Origin: Prochlorococcus sp. AG-402-L18
GTDB taxonomy: Bacteria; Cyanobacteriota; Cyanobacteriia; PCC-6307; Cyanobiaceae
Reading direction: 5' to 3'
Assembly (NCBI GenBank): GCA_003216725.1
Contig: QCIL01000012.1
Location: forward strand, 1 to 41,148
DNA length: 41,148 bases
The notes under the pieces were generated by a model. That model saw nothing but the letters and a program-made list of their open reading frames with translations, was not told the DNA's origin and did no database searches. Position numbers and translations under genes: made by a program. Position 1 is the stretch's first letter. Each line of letters starts with the position of its first letter. Below, one piece after another: positions 24,580-33,129 of this stretch.

Positions 24580-24685
24580 ACAAAATTAAAGTTTGTAATT
24601 TACATTATCTATTCTAATATTATCTTGGCATGAAAATTATATACAAAATACTGCTTTAATCTTTTAATTCTTATTTTTTTAAGTT

Positions 24686-26050
24686 GTGAAACAAAATAGT
24701 CTCAATGTAAAAGAAAAAAAACTATCTAAGATTGCATTCAGTCATGTTGGTTGCGAGAAAAATCTTGTTGATACTGAACATATGCAAGGCTTACTAGATA
24801 AAGAGGGTTATCAAGTTGACAGCAATATAAATGATGCAAATGTTGTTGTTGTAAATACTTGCAGTTTTATTGAAACAGCAAGAGAAGAATCTATTAGAAA
24901 AATTCTAGAATATATTAATAAAGGAAAGGAAGTAGTAGTTGCTGGCTGTATGGCCCAACATTTTAAAGATGAACTTCTTAAAGAAATCCCTGAAATAAAA
25001 GGTTTGGTTGGCACAGGAGATTATCAAAAGATAGCCAAGGTTTTAGACAGAGTAGAAAAAGGGGAAATTGTTAATGAAGTTTCAAAAATACCCGAATTTA
25101 TTGCAGATAAGGAAATACCTCGTTTTGTAGATAAAAACAAATTTGTTGCTTATCTTCGTATTGCTGAAGGTTGCAACTATAATTGCGCTTTTTGTATTAT
25201 TCCTAAATTGAGAGGTCCTCAAAGAAGTAGAACAATAGAATCTATAGTTTCAGAAGCCAGAAGTCTTGCAAAGCAGGGTATTCAAGAAATCATTTTGATT
25301 AGTCAAATAACAACTAATTATGGTCAAGATATTTATGGAAAACCATCATTAGCCAAACTTTTGAATGAGCTTTCCAAAGTTCCAATTCCTTGGATAAGGA
25401 TACATTATGCTTATCCAACGGGTTTAAATGATGAAGTTATTAGCGCTTTCAAAGATTCAAAGAATATATTGCCTTACTTTGATTTGCCACTTCAGCATAG
25501 TCATCCAGATGTGTTGAAGAGTATGAATAGACCTTGGCAGGCTTCTTTGAATGAATCAATTTTGGAGAAAATTAGAGAAGAAATTCCATCTGCCGTATTA
25601 AGAACTAGTCTCATCGTTGGTTTCCCAGGAGAACAAAAAGAACATTTTGAACATCTTCTCGATTTTTTGGATAGGCACAAATTTGATCATGTGGGAGTGT
25701 TTATTTTTTCACCTGAGGAAGGAACTGCAGCTTTTGATTTGCCCAATAAAGTATCTCCAGAGGTTGCAGAGGCTAGAAAAGATAACGTTATTTCAGTTCA
25801 ACAAAATATCTCTAAAGATAAAAATCAGTCATATATTGGTTCAAAAATGAAGATTTTGGTAGAAAAAATATCAGATAATAAAGAATTAATAGGTCGGTCT
25901 TACAATTTCGCGCCTGAAATTGACGGAAACGTGATTTTATCTATCAATGCTAATCATGATTTGAAAAACTATATTGGTAAATTTGTTGAATCAAGTATTT
26001 CTTTTGCGGATGAGTATGATTTATATGGTGAGACTATTAAAATTTTGTAG
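24686..26050 (+). CDS. rimO: Ribosomal protein S12 methylthiotransferase
   Basis: Radical-SAM enzyme that adds a methylthio group to Asp89 of ribosomal protein S12. Three N-terminal-cluster cysteines occur in [14 protein letters not shown] and AGCMAQ. The radical-SAM cluster is in [13 protein letters not shown], followed by [14 protein letters not shown] domain closes the protein ([11 protein letters not shown] to YDLYGETI). RimO rather than MiaB is indicated by the [10 protein letters not shown] opening. Starts with GTG at 24686; 454 aa fits. The convergent petL microgene ends 5 nt downstream. Confidence 0.93.
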   Translation: MKQNSLNVKEKKLSKIAFSHVGCEKNLVDTEHMQGLLDKEGYQVDSNINDANVVVVNTCSFIETAREESIRKILEYINKGKEVVVAGCMAQHFKDELLKEIPEIKGLVGTGDYQKIAKVLDRVEKGEIVNEVSKIPEFIADKEIPRFVDKNKFVAYLRIAEGCNYNCAFCIIPKLRGPQRSRTIESIVSEARSLAKQGIQEIILISQITTNYGQDIYGKPSLAKLLNELSKVPIPWIRIHYAYPTGLNDEVISAFKDSKNILPYFDLPLQHSHPDVLKSMNRPWQASLNESILEKIREEIPSAVLRTSLIVGFPGEQKEHFEHLLDFLDRHKFDHVGVFIFSPEEGTAAFDLPNKVSPEVAEARKDNVISVQQNISKDKNQSYIGSKMKILVEKISDNKELIGRSYNFAPEIDGNVILSINANHDLKNYIGKFVESSISFADEYDLYGETIKIL

Positions 26051-26055
26051 CTTTT

Positions 26056-26148
26056 TTAAATTAATTTAACTGCTCTTAAGAGCTTATCTAATGCGAAAGC
26101 AGCCCCAAAACCAAAACCAATAAATGCAAAATAGAAAATGATGTTCAT
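26056..26148 (-). CDS. petL: Cytochrome b6f complex subunit PetL (subunit VI, 30 aa)
   Basis: A 30-codon frame encodes one hydrophobic helix, beginning MNIIFYFAFIGFGFG and ending KLLRAVKLI. Layout and termini agree with PetL of the cyanobacterial cytochrome b6f complex (aromatic FY..F start, Gly-rich centre, ending in a basic residue followed by KLI). PetL is a peripheral single-helix subunit that helps stabilise the dimer in the thylakoid membrane. The frame begins with ATG and ends with TAA, 5 nt from the rimO stop. It is below usual ORF cutoffs. Identification rests on recalled homologues such as Mastigocladus PetL. Confidence 0.82.
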   Translation of the reverse strand: MNIIFYFAFIGFGFGAAFALDKLLRAVKLI

Positions 26149-26212
26149 TAATTTTTTTATTTTTATTTAATTTAACATCAGATGAAAAGATTAGATTTTT
26201 TCGTTTAATTTC

Positions 26213-26599
26213 TTAATCTTGGATATATGGTAATTTTTTGTATAAACATTCTTCTGCTTTTTGCAGTTCCCTGCCTAAATATAGAGCATGATCCAATCTG
26301 GTTATTAAGTCATTTCTTTCTTCAGTGATCAATATTCCAAGTTGTTTAGCACTAATACCTTCAAAAACTTCATTACTAACTCTTTTATTTTGAGAGTCGC
26401 ATTTAATTGGTTCATTTGTTTCGGGGTCAAGCGCATATCCGTCATCATTAATATTATTTAGAAAGTGCTCTAAAATTATTTTTTTTTCTTCTAAATCTAC
26501 TTTTATAATAAAATAACCGTTTGGATCTAAGTCTATATATCGGTTGGATAGATTATTATCGATCTTTATTTTTTCATCGAAACTTTTATTAGAATACAT
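26213..26599 (-). CDS. DUF4346-like hypothetical protein (128 aa)
   Basis: Matches the cyanobacterial DUF4346 pattern: YIDLDPNGYFIIKVD, a strand-turn containing NDDGYALDPETNEPI, GISAKQLGILITEE, then LDHALYLGRELQKAE near the C-terminus. Soluble and without cysteine clusters. Related archaeal sequences lie near tetrahydromethanopterin methyltransferase subunits, but no role is known in cyanobacteria. It is the last gene of a same-strand run (tandem PTPS, RibD-like, COG3146, this gene), 61 nt after its upstream neighbour. Confidence 0.8.
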   Translation of the reverse strand: MYSNKSFDEKIKIDNNLSNRYIDLDPNGYFIIKVDLEEKKIILEHFLNNINDDGYALDPETNEPIKCDSQNKRVSNEVFEGISAKQLGILITEERNDLITRLDHALYLGRELQKAEECLYKKLPYIQD

Positions 26600-26660
26600 T
26601 CTTAGAAGTTAATAAAAAACTATATTAATAATATAAACTTTGGTAAAGCCAAATCATTTT

Positions 26661-27815
26661 TTATTTAAAGGGCATAGATTTATTTTCAAAATTAATTTCC
26701 AATTCGGTTTGTTTATTCACTTCATTTAACCAAGGATAAATTATATTCCCCATATTTTTGTCAAACCACTTATGCAAGCTAATGGTGCTTTTTGCAAAAA
26801 ACCCCCTCCGCCTTTTATGTTTACCACCCGCTCCAGGATCAAACAAATGGATACTATTTTTTATTGCCCATTCAATTGGCTGGTAATAGCATAATTCAAA
26901 ATGTAAATTAGATATGTCTTCTTGACTACCCCAATATCTACCCCATAAGTTGTTTTGATTTTTAACGCACATCGACATAGCAAAAATTTCAGTTGAATCA
27001 TGTTTTGATGCACTAAAAAGTAAAAGATTTTTTTTATTATCAACCAGTGTTTCGAAAAATTTAGATGTTAGATATTTACTTCCCCAAACTCCCCACCTCG
27101 AACAATGCTGTTCATAAAAATTATGCATTTTTTTGAGGATTTCTTGGTTGATATCATCTTCATTAAAAATTTCTACTTTAATGTCTTGTTTAGTAATTGA
27201 TTTCCTCTCTTTTTTTATATTTTTTCTCTGATTAGAGTTAAATCTGGATAGAAAATCGTCAAATGTTTTTTCTCCATTGCTCCTCCATTCACTGCTAGAG
27301 TTTATCCATTCATAGTATCCCAAAGATTTAAGATGGTTGCCCCAGCTTTCATCAATATATAAAAAATTACAACTTAGGATTTTGTTTGTAATCGCAAAGC
27401 TTTCGATATGGTTTATAAGTAAATTTGTAATTTCTTTCTTGTCTTTATTTTTTTTATAAAGAAATTGATATCCATTTACAGGACTATAAGGACTCATTCC
27501 AATTAATTTAGGGTAATAATTTAAATTCAGCTCTTGAGCCAATCTTGCAAATGATTGGTCAAAAATGAATTCTCCATAGCTATGATTTTTTAAAAAAAGT
27601 GGTGCAATTCCAAGTATTTCTTCATTTTTATAAGCAACAAAATATAGAGGCTGCCAACCAGTTTCTCTTGAAACACTTTTTGATATCTCAAGGTTTTTAA
27701 TCCAAGTCCATTCATAAAATGGATTATTAATTTCATTTGCTAATTCATTCCATATCTCCTTGGAGATTTCCTTAATTGACAATTTGACTTCAACTTTATG
27801 TATTTTTTGGTTCAT
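26661..27815 (-). CDS. COG3146-type acyltransferase-like protein (GNAT/FemAB-like fold)
   Basis: A 384-aa soluble protein of the group annotated 'peptidogalycan biosynthesis' or COG3146/DUF482. Signatures are NPFYEWTWIKNLE, KLIGMSPYSPVNG, FNSNQRKNIKKERKS and HFELCYYQPIEWAI followed by FDPGAGGKHKRRRGF and LHKWF. The family has a double GNAT-like fold resembling FemAB transferases; no substrate has been assigned to my knowledge. It is 17 nt downstream of the RibD-like gene, so it may be cotranscribed with the pterin-related pair. Confidence 0.82.
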   Translation of the reverse strand: MNQKIHKVEVKLSIKEISKEIWNELANEINNPFYEWTWIKNLEISKSVSRETGWQPLYFVAYKNEEILGIAPLFLKNHSYGEFIFDQSFARLAQELNLNYYPKLIGMSPYSPVNGYQFLYKKNKDKKEITNLLINHIESFAITNKILSCNFLYIDESWGNHLKSLGYYEWINSSSEWRSNGEKTFDDFLSRFNSNQRKNIKKERKSITKQDIKVEIFNEDDINQEILKKMHNFYEQHCSRWGVWGSKYLTSKFFETLVDNKKNLLLFSASKHDSTEIFAMSMCVKNQNNLWGRYWGSQEDISNLHFELCYYQPIEWAIKNSIHLFDPGAGGKHKRRRGFFAKSTISLHKWFDKNMGNIIYPWLNEVNKQTELEINFENKSMPFK

Positions 27816-27832
27816 TTATTATTCAAACTATT

Positions 27833-28483
27833 TCAAATTTTTTTGTAATGAACATGGATTTCATTATTCATTAAATTTTTAATTGATTTTATTTCCCATA
27901 GCCTTTTGAGATTAAAAATAGCATTTGTTTGTTCTGGAGGGATCCATGTATATCTACCTCCAATAATTCGTGGAATTATTGTAATTTTTATATCTGTTAT
28001 TAGATCCTCTTTTATAAATGAATTTATAAGTTTTGCACCTCCTAAAAGAGCTAAATCATTTATCCCTTGTTTTTTGAGTGAAATTAAAGTTTTTTTCCAT
28101 GAATCTTCGAAAAAGAGTTCTTTCTCGAATTCATTATTCGACGAATTATCAACTTTACTTGAGCTTATTAGCCATCTTCTAATTGGTTGACGAAAGTATT
28201 TCCAATTACTGTTAAATTTTTTGCTATTTGAAGCAACTATAGAAATTGGTTGGCTTTTTGATATATTTACTTCGTCATTATCAGTGAGTTTTTTAACTAG
28301 GTAAGTTGCTTGATGTGCTATTAAAGTACCTAAACCAAAAATGGTGGCGTCAACCATTGATAAGTTTTGATTTAATATTTTTTTATCTTCATCGCTGCCA
28401 AGATGCGATTCTCCACCTCCAGGAAATGCAATTCTCCCATCAAGACTTGATGCTATAACAATTATTACTCTTGGGATATTCAA
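27833..28483 (-). CDS. RibD C-terminal-domain reductase (dihydrofolate-reductase-like)
   Basis: A stand-alone 216-aa protein with the reductase half of RibD: SSLDGRIAFPGGGESHLGSDEDK (fold signature SLDG.I then G..SD), VDATIFGLGTLIAHQ, LALLGGAKLINSFIKEDLI and a C-terminal RIIGGR segment. In riboflavin synthesis this domain reduces a ribosylamino-pyrimidine with NADPH. Stand-alone versions may act on pterins or in other pathways. Its start overlaps the stop of the tandem PTPS gene by 4 nt, so both are coupled. A pterin-directed reduction (PTPS product to reduced pterin) is therefore an attractive but unproven idea. Confidence 0.85.
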   Translation of the reverse strand: MNIPRVIIVIASSLDGRIAFPGGGESHLGSDEDKKILNQNLSMVDATIFGLGTLIAHQATYLVKKLTDNDEVNISKSQPISIVASNSKKFNSNWKYFRQPIRRWLISSSKVDNSSNNEFEKELFFEDSWKKTLISLKKQGINDLALLGGAKLINSFIKEDLITDIKITIIPRIIGGRYTWIPPEQTNAIFNLKRLWEIKSIKNLMNNEIHVHYKKI

Positions 28484-29406
28484 GTTTGCGTGACTAAACT
28501 ATTTTCAAATTTTAACTTCAAAGAATTGGTTAACTTTTGATCAACATAAATTTCTGCAGCATTATTTGGACTCTCCTGGAGTCTTATTTTGTGTAATGTT
28601 GCACCAAGGTTATGTATTGGTTTTTTAAGAATATCAGAAATATATAAAGCTATATTTTCAGCAGTTGGAACACAATTATGGAAAAATTCGATGTCTTTAT
28701 TAAGAAAAGTATGATCAAGTTGTTCAACAACTAAATCGTTAATTATCTCTTGGAGGGCAGATAAGTCGCAAACCATTCCTGTTCTTTTATCAATGTCCCC
28801 TTTTACAGTTATATCGACAAGATAGTTATGACCATGTCCATTAATTCTGGCACATTTACCATAGATTTTTTTATTTTCATCAAAGGATATCTCTTCTTTT
28901 GCAAGTCTATGAGCGGCTGCAAAATGAGTTTGTACTGTTAAAAATGCTTCCATGTTTTTTCCAAAATAATCTGCCCATAAATTTGGGTTTTCATAAAGTC
29001 TTAGACTTGTAAGAGGTAAATCATCTTTCAGACGACTCCAAATGACCTTTACTAATGCTTCAGTTGTGGGAAGTATACCCTCTTGATTATTAACATTAAA
29101 TTCAGGCCAGACATCATTTAAAAAACGAAAATCTAATTGTCCAGTAACCTTATCTTTAATAGAGTGTTTTACATCAGATAGATTAAGGACCATTCCATCA
29201 GAGTCTAGTTCTCCACCCATTGAAACAATAAGTTCATAATTATGACCATGACCTGGTGCAATACTGCACTTTCCAAAAAGAGATAAATTTTCTTCTGGGC
29301 TTTTTTCAGGAAGCCAATAACGGTGACTAGAACTAAAGCAGGCACGTCGAGTTATGACGCATTCACGTCCTTTTCCATGAGATGGTTTGGATTGTGTAGA
29401 AGTCAT
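28480..29406 (-). CDS. Tandem 6-pyruvoyl-tetrahydropterin synthase/QueD-like protein
   Basis: Two PTPS domains in one 308-aa chain. Domain 1 (about residues 18-145): zinc histidines His28, His53 and His55 (SSHRYW, GHGHNY), catalytic-type Cys47 (FGKCS), but LDF at 91-93 where the family has LDH. Domain 2 (about 157-292): His166, His191 and His193, Cys185 (YGKCA) and intact LDH (Asp231, His232), plus the substrate Glu in LQESPN. So domain 2 looks fully active and domain 1 lacks the catalytic-triad histidine. The reaction could be PTPS (pterin) or QueD (queuosine). Coupled to the RibD-like reductase downstream; divergent from aroK. Confidence 0.9.
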   Translation of the reverse strand: MTSTQSKPSHGKGRECVITRRACFSSSHRYWLPEKSPEENLSLFGKCSIAPGHGHNYELIVSMGGELDSDGMVLNLSDVKHSIKDKVTGQLDFRFLNDVWPEFNVNNQEGILPTTEALVKVIWSRLKDDLPLTSLRLYENPNLWADYFGKNMEAFLTVQTHFAAAHRLAKEEISFDENKKIYGKCARINGHGHNYLVDITVKGDIDKRTGMVCDLSALQEIINDLVVEQLDHTFLNKDIEFFHNCVPTAENIALYISDILKKPIHNLGATLHKIRLQESPNNAAEIYVDQKLTNSLKLKFENSLVTQT

Positions 29407-29456
29407 AACTATCTGCGATAATACTATCTTAAGGTTTTAAATACGCTTTTGTCTTT

Positions 29457-30014
29457 ATGGAACAATCCATTATAGAAAAAACAGTTCATGCTATTAAGGG
29501 CAGAAGCATATTTTTAATAGGAATGATGGGTTCTGGTAAGTCACAAACTGGTTTGAAGTTGGCTGAATTAATGAAGTATAAATACATTGATTTAGATACA
29601 TTAATAGAGAAGTTGGCAAAAAAATCTATCAATCAAATTTTTAAGGATGAAGGAGAAGATAATTTCCGTGAATTAGAAGCAAACTGCCTTAAAGAAACTA
29701 TCAAAATTCCTTCATTAGTAATCTCAACTGGGGGAGGAATAGTTACCAAATCGGAAAACTGGGGAATCTTAAGACAGGGAATAATTGCTTGGATAGATCT
29801 CGATAAAGATATAGCAATTGAAAGATTGAAAAATGAAATTGAAAATAGGCCACTTCTTCAGGGAAAGAATCTAAATGATCTATATATGAGCATTTTTCAA
29901 TCTAGAGAAAATTTGTATTCTCAAGCAGATTTAAGAATTCAAGTAAAAAAAGAAAATATTGAACAAGTTGCTATGAAAATAATTAATGCAATTAATAAAG
30001 AAATAATCAGTTAA
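29457..30014 (+). CDS. aroK: Shikimate kinase
   Basis: Phosphorylates shikimate to shikimate-3-phosphate in chorismate synthesis. The 185-aa protein has the Walker A loop GMMGSGKS (residues 22-29), DLDTLIE with the shikimate-binding Asp47, FRELEANCL (Arg71), the STGGG motif (92-94) and the lid arginine in ENRPLL. The N-terminus has a 15-residue extension before the first strand. Starts 50 nt from the divergent PTPS gene; its end overlaps the convergent CRR7-like gene by 4 nt. Confidence 0.95.
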   Translation: MEQSIIEKTVHAIKGRSIFLIGMMGSGKSQTGLKLAELMKYKYIDLDTLIEKLAKKSINQIFKDEGEDNFRELEANCLKETIKIPSLVISTGGGIVTKSENWGILRQGIIAWIDLDKDIAIERLKNEIENRPLLQGKNLNDLYMSIFQSRENLYSQADLRIQVKKENIEQVAMKIINAINKEIIS

Positions 30015-30268
30015 TCTGGTTCAATTCTTACTGCAAACCATTTGATAACGTATCCTAATTTTATTTCTAATTCATAAGTGCTTTCCAATAATTCTTCAAA
30101 AAATTCCTGATCAGGATCTTCTATATTTTGATATATTGTTTGTGTTTCTGTCTTACTCAGCCAATTCTTCAACCATAAAATTGCTTCTTGCTTTGATACA
30201 ATTTTTTCTTTTGAATCTGGCTCTAATAATACATAATGATCTGATGATCTTATTAGTGGATTTGACAT
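30011..30268 (-). CDS. CRR7-like protein (chlororespiratory reduction 7 / NDH-1 related)
   Basis: An 85-aa soluble protein with the family's opening DHYVLLEPDS and closing IKWFAVRIEPD (usual form '[QK]WYAVRLE'), plus a central ILWLKNWL helix and an acidic ELLESTYELEI segment. In plants CRR7 is needed for chloroplast NDH complex accumulation. The cyanobacterial homologue is assumed to help NDH-1, in keeping with ndhO elsewhere in this window. The assignment is by remembered motif. The start lies one base from the start of the divergent exported-protein gene at 30270, so their promoters must overlap the coding starts. Confidence 0.78.
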   Translation of the reverse strand: MSNPLIRSSDHYVLLEPDSKEKIVSKQEAILWLKNWLSKTETQTIYQNIEDPDQEFFEELLESTYELEIKLGYVIKWFAVRIEPD

Positions 30269-30269
30269 A

Positions 30270-30977
30270 ATGAAAATTCTTCTTGGATTAATTCTTTGCT
30301 TGATATTTCAAGGAATTTTTTTAGAAAGTTCTTTTGCTCTAGAAGATTCTAACGTACGAGAGTTTTTGGAAAATCGTATAAATCAATGGCCAGAATTATA
30401 TTTGCCAAATTTTACATTATCGGATACTTCCAAGGATTTAATTTATCCTAAATGGTTCGAGGGGAATTGGCTTGTTACTTCTCAGGATATAGTTAATGAT
30501 TCAGAAGAGCCAGTTATTTATAAAGTAAATTTCTTTAAGAATGATTCAGATTTAATTGTTGGTAATCGTGCAAAAAATTCTGAATCTATTGGAAAAGCAA
30601 TATTTGGTGAAACCTTAATCAAGGTTGTAAATGATCCTCAATCTATTAATAATCAAATTACTTATTTAAAAGATGATTTATATATTGATTCAAGAATTAA
30701 AGGGAGAAATCAGATTCAAGATAATGATATTTTTTTCGCAGATGAGCTAGTTATACAAATAGCACATAAGCCAGGTGCTTCAAGGATTAATCAGGTAGAG
30801 ACTATTAGTAAATTTCAAAAATGTTCCCAAGAAATATTGGAAGTTGATAATTCAATCAAACCATCAATTTGTGGAGTACAATATATTGCTTCTTATGGTT
30901 CAAAAGTTGGTGATCCTTCTGTTCATGCTATAAAAACAAATAAATATAAATTGAAGTTTGAATTTATTGAGAGTTAG
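30270..30977 (+). CDS. Exported DUF6816-like protein (235 aa)
   Basis: A clear signal peptide is seen: MK, hydrophobic ILLGLILCLIFQGIFL, then a SSFALE cleavage site, so the mature protein is periplasmic or lumenal. The mature part has INQWPELYLPNF and LIYPKWFEGNWLVTSQD. The 'LvYP.WF.G.W.V.S' pattern is that of a cyanobacterial/plastid protein family I know as DUF6816; function unknown. C-terminal beta strands follow, with two cysteines (KCSQ, ICGVQYI) that could form a disulfide in the oxidising compartment. The 3' end overlaps the convergent GST gene by 14 nt. Confidence 0.75.
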   Translation: MKILLGLILCLIFQGIFLESSFALEDSNVREFLENRINQWPELYLPNFTLSDTSKDLIYPKWFEGNWLVTSQDIVNDSEEPVIYKVNFFKNDSDLIVGNRAKNSESIGKAIFGETLIKVVNDPQSINNQITYLKDDLYIDSRIKGRNQIQDNDIFFADELVIQIAHKPGASRINQVETISKFQKCSQEILEVDNSIKPSICGVQYIASYGSKVGDPSVHAIKTNKYKLKFEFIES

Positions 30978-31689
30978 CACTAAAAAGATATTCTTCTAAG
31001 TTGTTCCTCCAAATGAAAAGATTTTCTAAATAAGGGTTGTTTATGTATTCTTGGCTCCCCTCTCCTGAAAGAATTGGTCCTGCAGACTTTGGAAATTTAA
31101 TAAGGGATAATTGAGCAGCAATTGAAATATCTGCAATTGATAAACTGTCTCCAACTAAATATTTCTTGTTAATCAAGGATTTTGATAAAGCTTCCAGTAA
31201 TTTTTGGAGTTCTAAATTATCTTTAGAAGACAAAACTACATTAGAAATTTTACTAAGATTTTCAAAAGGTAATTTATCAACAATACTTTTAACTGAAGAA
31301 GGTATTTCATCTGGAAGTAATGCCGTTCTTAGCTGTGGATTTTCTATTGCAGATTTTATTAAAGCTTTTCTACAAGTTGTAGCCATTGTAGTATCTGCCC
31401 AGTCTTCAATTAGTTTGCATTGTGCAAATAATATTGGATCCTCCGGAAAAAGTGGATTGTTTTCATTTTTTTTATTTATATATTCGCAAATAGTTGAAGA
31501 GTCATAAATAACTTGATCATTACTATCGACTATTACAGGTACTTGTTTTTGACCTGATAATTTAAAGATTTCAAATTGGCCTATTCCAGGTGTTACCTCT
31601 TCAACTCGATATTGTAGTTTTTTTGCATGAAGAGCCATTCTTGTTTTTAAACAAAAAGCACTATGCCTAAATTGATATAATGTAATCAT
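30964..31689 (-). CDS. Glutathione S-transferase family protein
   Basis: A 241-aa two-domain GST. The N-terminal thioredoxin-like domain has YQFRHSAFCLKTRMALHAK (active-site Ser/Cys region), KQVPVIVD with the cis-Pro, and YDSSTICEYI for glutathione gamma-glutamyl binding. The all-helical C-terminal domain has the folding motif LVGDSLSIADISIAAQL. The role may be detoxification of electrophiles or peroxide handling. The specific class is not determined. Convergent with the DUF6816-like gene; upstream of the divergent DUF751 gene by 54 nt. Confidence 0.9.
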   Translation of the reverse strand: MITLYQFRHSAFCLKTRMALHAKKLQYRVEEVTPGIGQFEIFKLSGQKQVPVIVDSNDQVIYDSSTICEYINKKNENNPLFPEDPILFAQCKLIEDWADTTMATTCRKALIKSAIENPQLRTALLPDEIPSSVKSIVDKLPFENLSKISNVVLSSKDNLELQKLLEALSKSLINKKYLVGDSLSIADISIAAQLSLIKFPKSAGPILSGEGSQEYINNPYLENLFIWRNNLEEYLFSANSQ

Positions 31690-31743
31690 GCTGTTTAATG
31701 TTTGTTAAAACTTAGCTAAAAAAGTAATCTATTTGTGGAGCTG

Positions 31744-31953
31744 ATGGGCGAATTTTTCTCTAATGTTGCGAGATATCCAAAGTATTTGATATCTATCATT
31801 GTTGGGGGACTTGTTGCTTTGCTTGAACCTTTATTCAAGAATAGATCAAATCCACTCACAATAGTAGGTTTGATATCTTCTCTCTTCAGTGCTTTCATAA
31901 CTGTTTATTTTGTCTTGCAAGCGATGACAAACCCAATAAATTTACAACCATAA
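31744..31953 (+). CDS. DUF751 / Ycf33-like small membrane protein (69 aa)
   Basis: I take ATG 31744 (MGEFFSNVARYPKYL), because family members begin M-x-[DE]-F-F-x-N-V-x-RYP; a GTG at 31735 would add three residues. After the RYPKYLIS motif come two membrane helices (about residues 15-31 and 42-61) with a short loop. The protein belongs to the cyanobacterial DUF751/Ycf33-type family, function unknown. The TAA stop shares its last base with the rbfA ATG, so it is translationally coupled to rbfA and then hemD. Confidence 0.85.
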   Translation: MGEFFSNVARYPKYLISIIVGGLVALLEPLFKNRSNPLTIVGLISSLFSAFITVYFVLQAMTNPINLQP

Positions 31954-32345
31954 TGCCAAATAATTACCGTCTTGCAAAAGTTTCTTCTCTTTTGAAGAAA
32001 GAAATAACCCTTATTTTGCAGAATGATTTAGAAAATGATCTTATTAGAGATCATTTCGTCAATATTTCTAAGATTGATTTATCAGGTGATTTGCAACACT
32101 GTAAAATTTATATAACTTCAACTGCTCAAGAGAAAGTGAGGAAAGAGATTGTTGAAAATTTGAATACTGCTAAAAGCTCTATAAGGCATAGTTTAGGAAA
32201 AAGAATTGAGATGAGAAGAGTTCCAGAGATAATTTTTAAAGAGGATGTTGTTCTTGATAAAGGATTATCAGTCTTGAAACTTCTCGATGAATTAAAAAAT
32301 AAAAATCAAAATCATAATGTTGAGGACAAGGATGACAAAAGTTGA
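31953..32345 (+). CDS. rbfA: 30S ribosome-binding factor A
   Basis: Small KH-like protein that assists 16S rRNA 5'-end maturation and 30S assembly. The 130-aa protein shows the family's RLAKVSSLLKKEITLILQ start, FVNISKIDLSGDLQHCKIYI, SSIRHSLGKRIEMRRVPEIIF and a LDKGLSVLKLLDEL end. It overlaps DUF751 by 1 nt and hemD by 14 nt, forming a three-gene coupled unit. Confidence 0.95.
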   Translation: MPNNYRLAKVSSLLKKEITLILQNDLENDLIRDHFVNISKIDLSGDLQHCKIYITSTAQEKVRKEIVENLNTAKSSIRHSLGKRIEMRRVPEIIFKEDVVLDKGLSVLKLLDELKNKNQNHNVEDKDDKS

Positions 32346-33129
32346 TCTACCCCTTGATCAAAGAAATATAATTATTACTCGATCAAAAGAAGGGATATTG
32401 GATATAAAAAAGATATTCATAAGCAAGGGCGCTAATGTATTTGATTTACCTGCAATAAGTATTGCTGATCCTGATGATTTGAATCCTCTTGATGAAGCAT
32501 TAAATCAAATAAATGATTTTCATTGGATTATTTTTTCCAGTAGTAATGGGATCAAATTTGTGGATAAAAGACTTAGATACTTTAATAGTTCATTAAAAGA
32601 ATGTTCTAAAAAAACAAAAATTGCCGTAGTCGGAGAAAAAACCTCAAAAACTCTTGATGATTTTGGGATTAAGGCTGATTTCATACCTCCAGAATTTGTT
32701 GCTGAAAGTTTAATTGATAATTTCCCAGTATCTGGTTATGGACTTCGAGTTTTTGTACCAAGAGTTCAAACAGGTGGTAGGAATTTAATTGCAGATCAAT
32801 TTAGAAAGGCTGGTTCTCGTGTATTTGAGGTTGCTGCATATGAAACTAGATGTCCTGAATCAATTCCGGAAGAAACAATTGATATTATTTCTAATCGAAA
32901 AGTCGATGCAATTATTTTTTCAAGCGGTAAAACCGTAGTAAATGCTGCTTTTTTACTAGAAAAAAAACTTGGTAAACAATGGTTAGAATATTTTGATCAA
33001 ATTAAGTTATTAACTATTGGACCTCAGACAACAAAAATATGTAACAAGATTTTTGGAAGAGTTGATAGTCAGGCACAAAAATATACTTTTGAAGGACTAC
33101 TAGATGTAGCAATTAATATTTTTAATTAG
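32332..33129 (+). CDS. hemD: Uroporphyrinogen-III synthase
   Basis: Cyclises hydroxymethylbilane to uroporphyrinogen III on the path to chlorophyll and haem. The protein has the bilobal HemD form: IIITRSKEG, DWIIFSS-type segment HWIIFSSSNGI, then FVPRVQTGGRN, YETRCPESIPEE, AIIFSSGKTV and LLTIGPQTTKIC. I prefer ATG 32332 (MTKVDLPL), which has GAGG in front of it at a reasonable spacing; an in-frame ATG at 32317 would add five residues. It overlaps rbfA by 14 nt and the convergent SRPBCC gene by 8 nt. Confidence 0.9.
   Translation: MTKVDLPLDQRNIIITRSKEGILDIKKIFISKGANVFDLPAISIADPDDLNPLDEALNQINDFHWIIFSSSNGIKFVDKRLRYFNSSLKECSKKTKIAVVGEKTSKTLDDFGIKADFIPPEFVAESLIDNFPVSGYGLRVFVPRVQTGGRNLIADQFRKAGSRVFEVAAYETRCPESIPEETIDIISNRKVDAIIFSSGKTVVNAAFLLEKKLGKQWLEYFDQIKLLTIGPQTTKICNKIFGRVDSQAQKYTFEGLLDVAINIFN

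Noticed and set aside
26639..26653. TTTGG-TAAAG-CCAAA stem followed by T-rich DNA
   Set aside because: Only 5 bp, and the T-run is on the plus strand whereas both flanking genes are on the minus strand.
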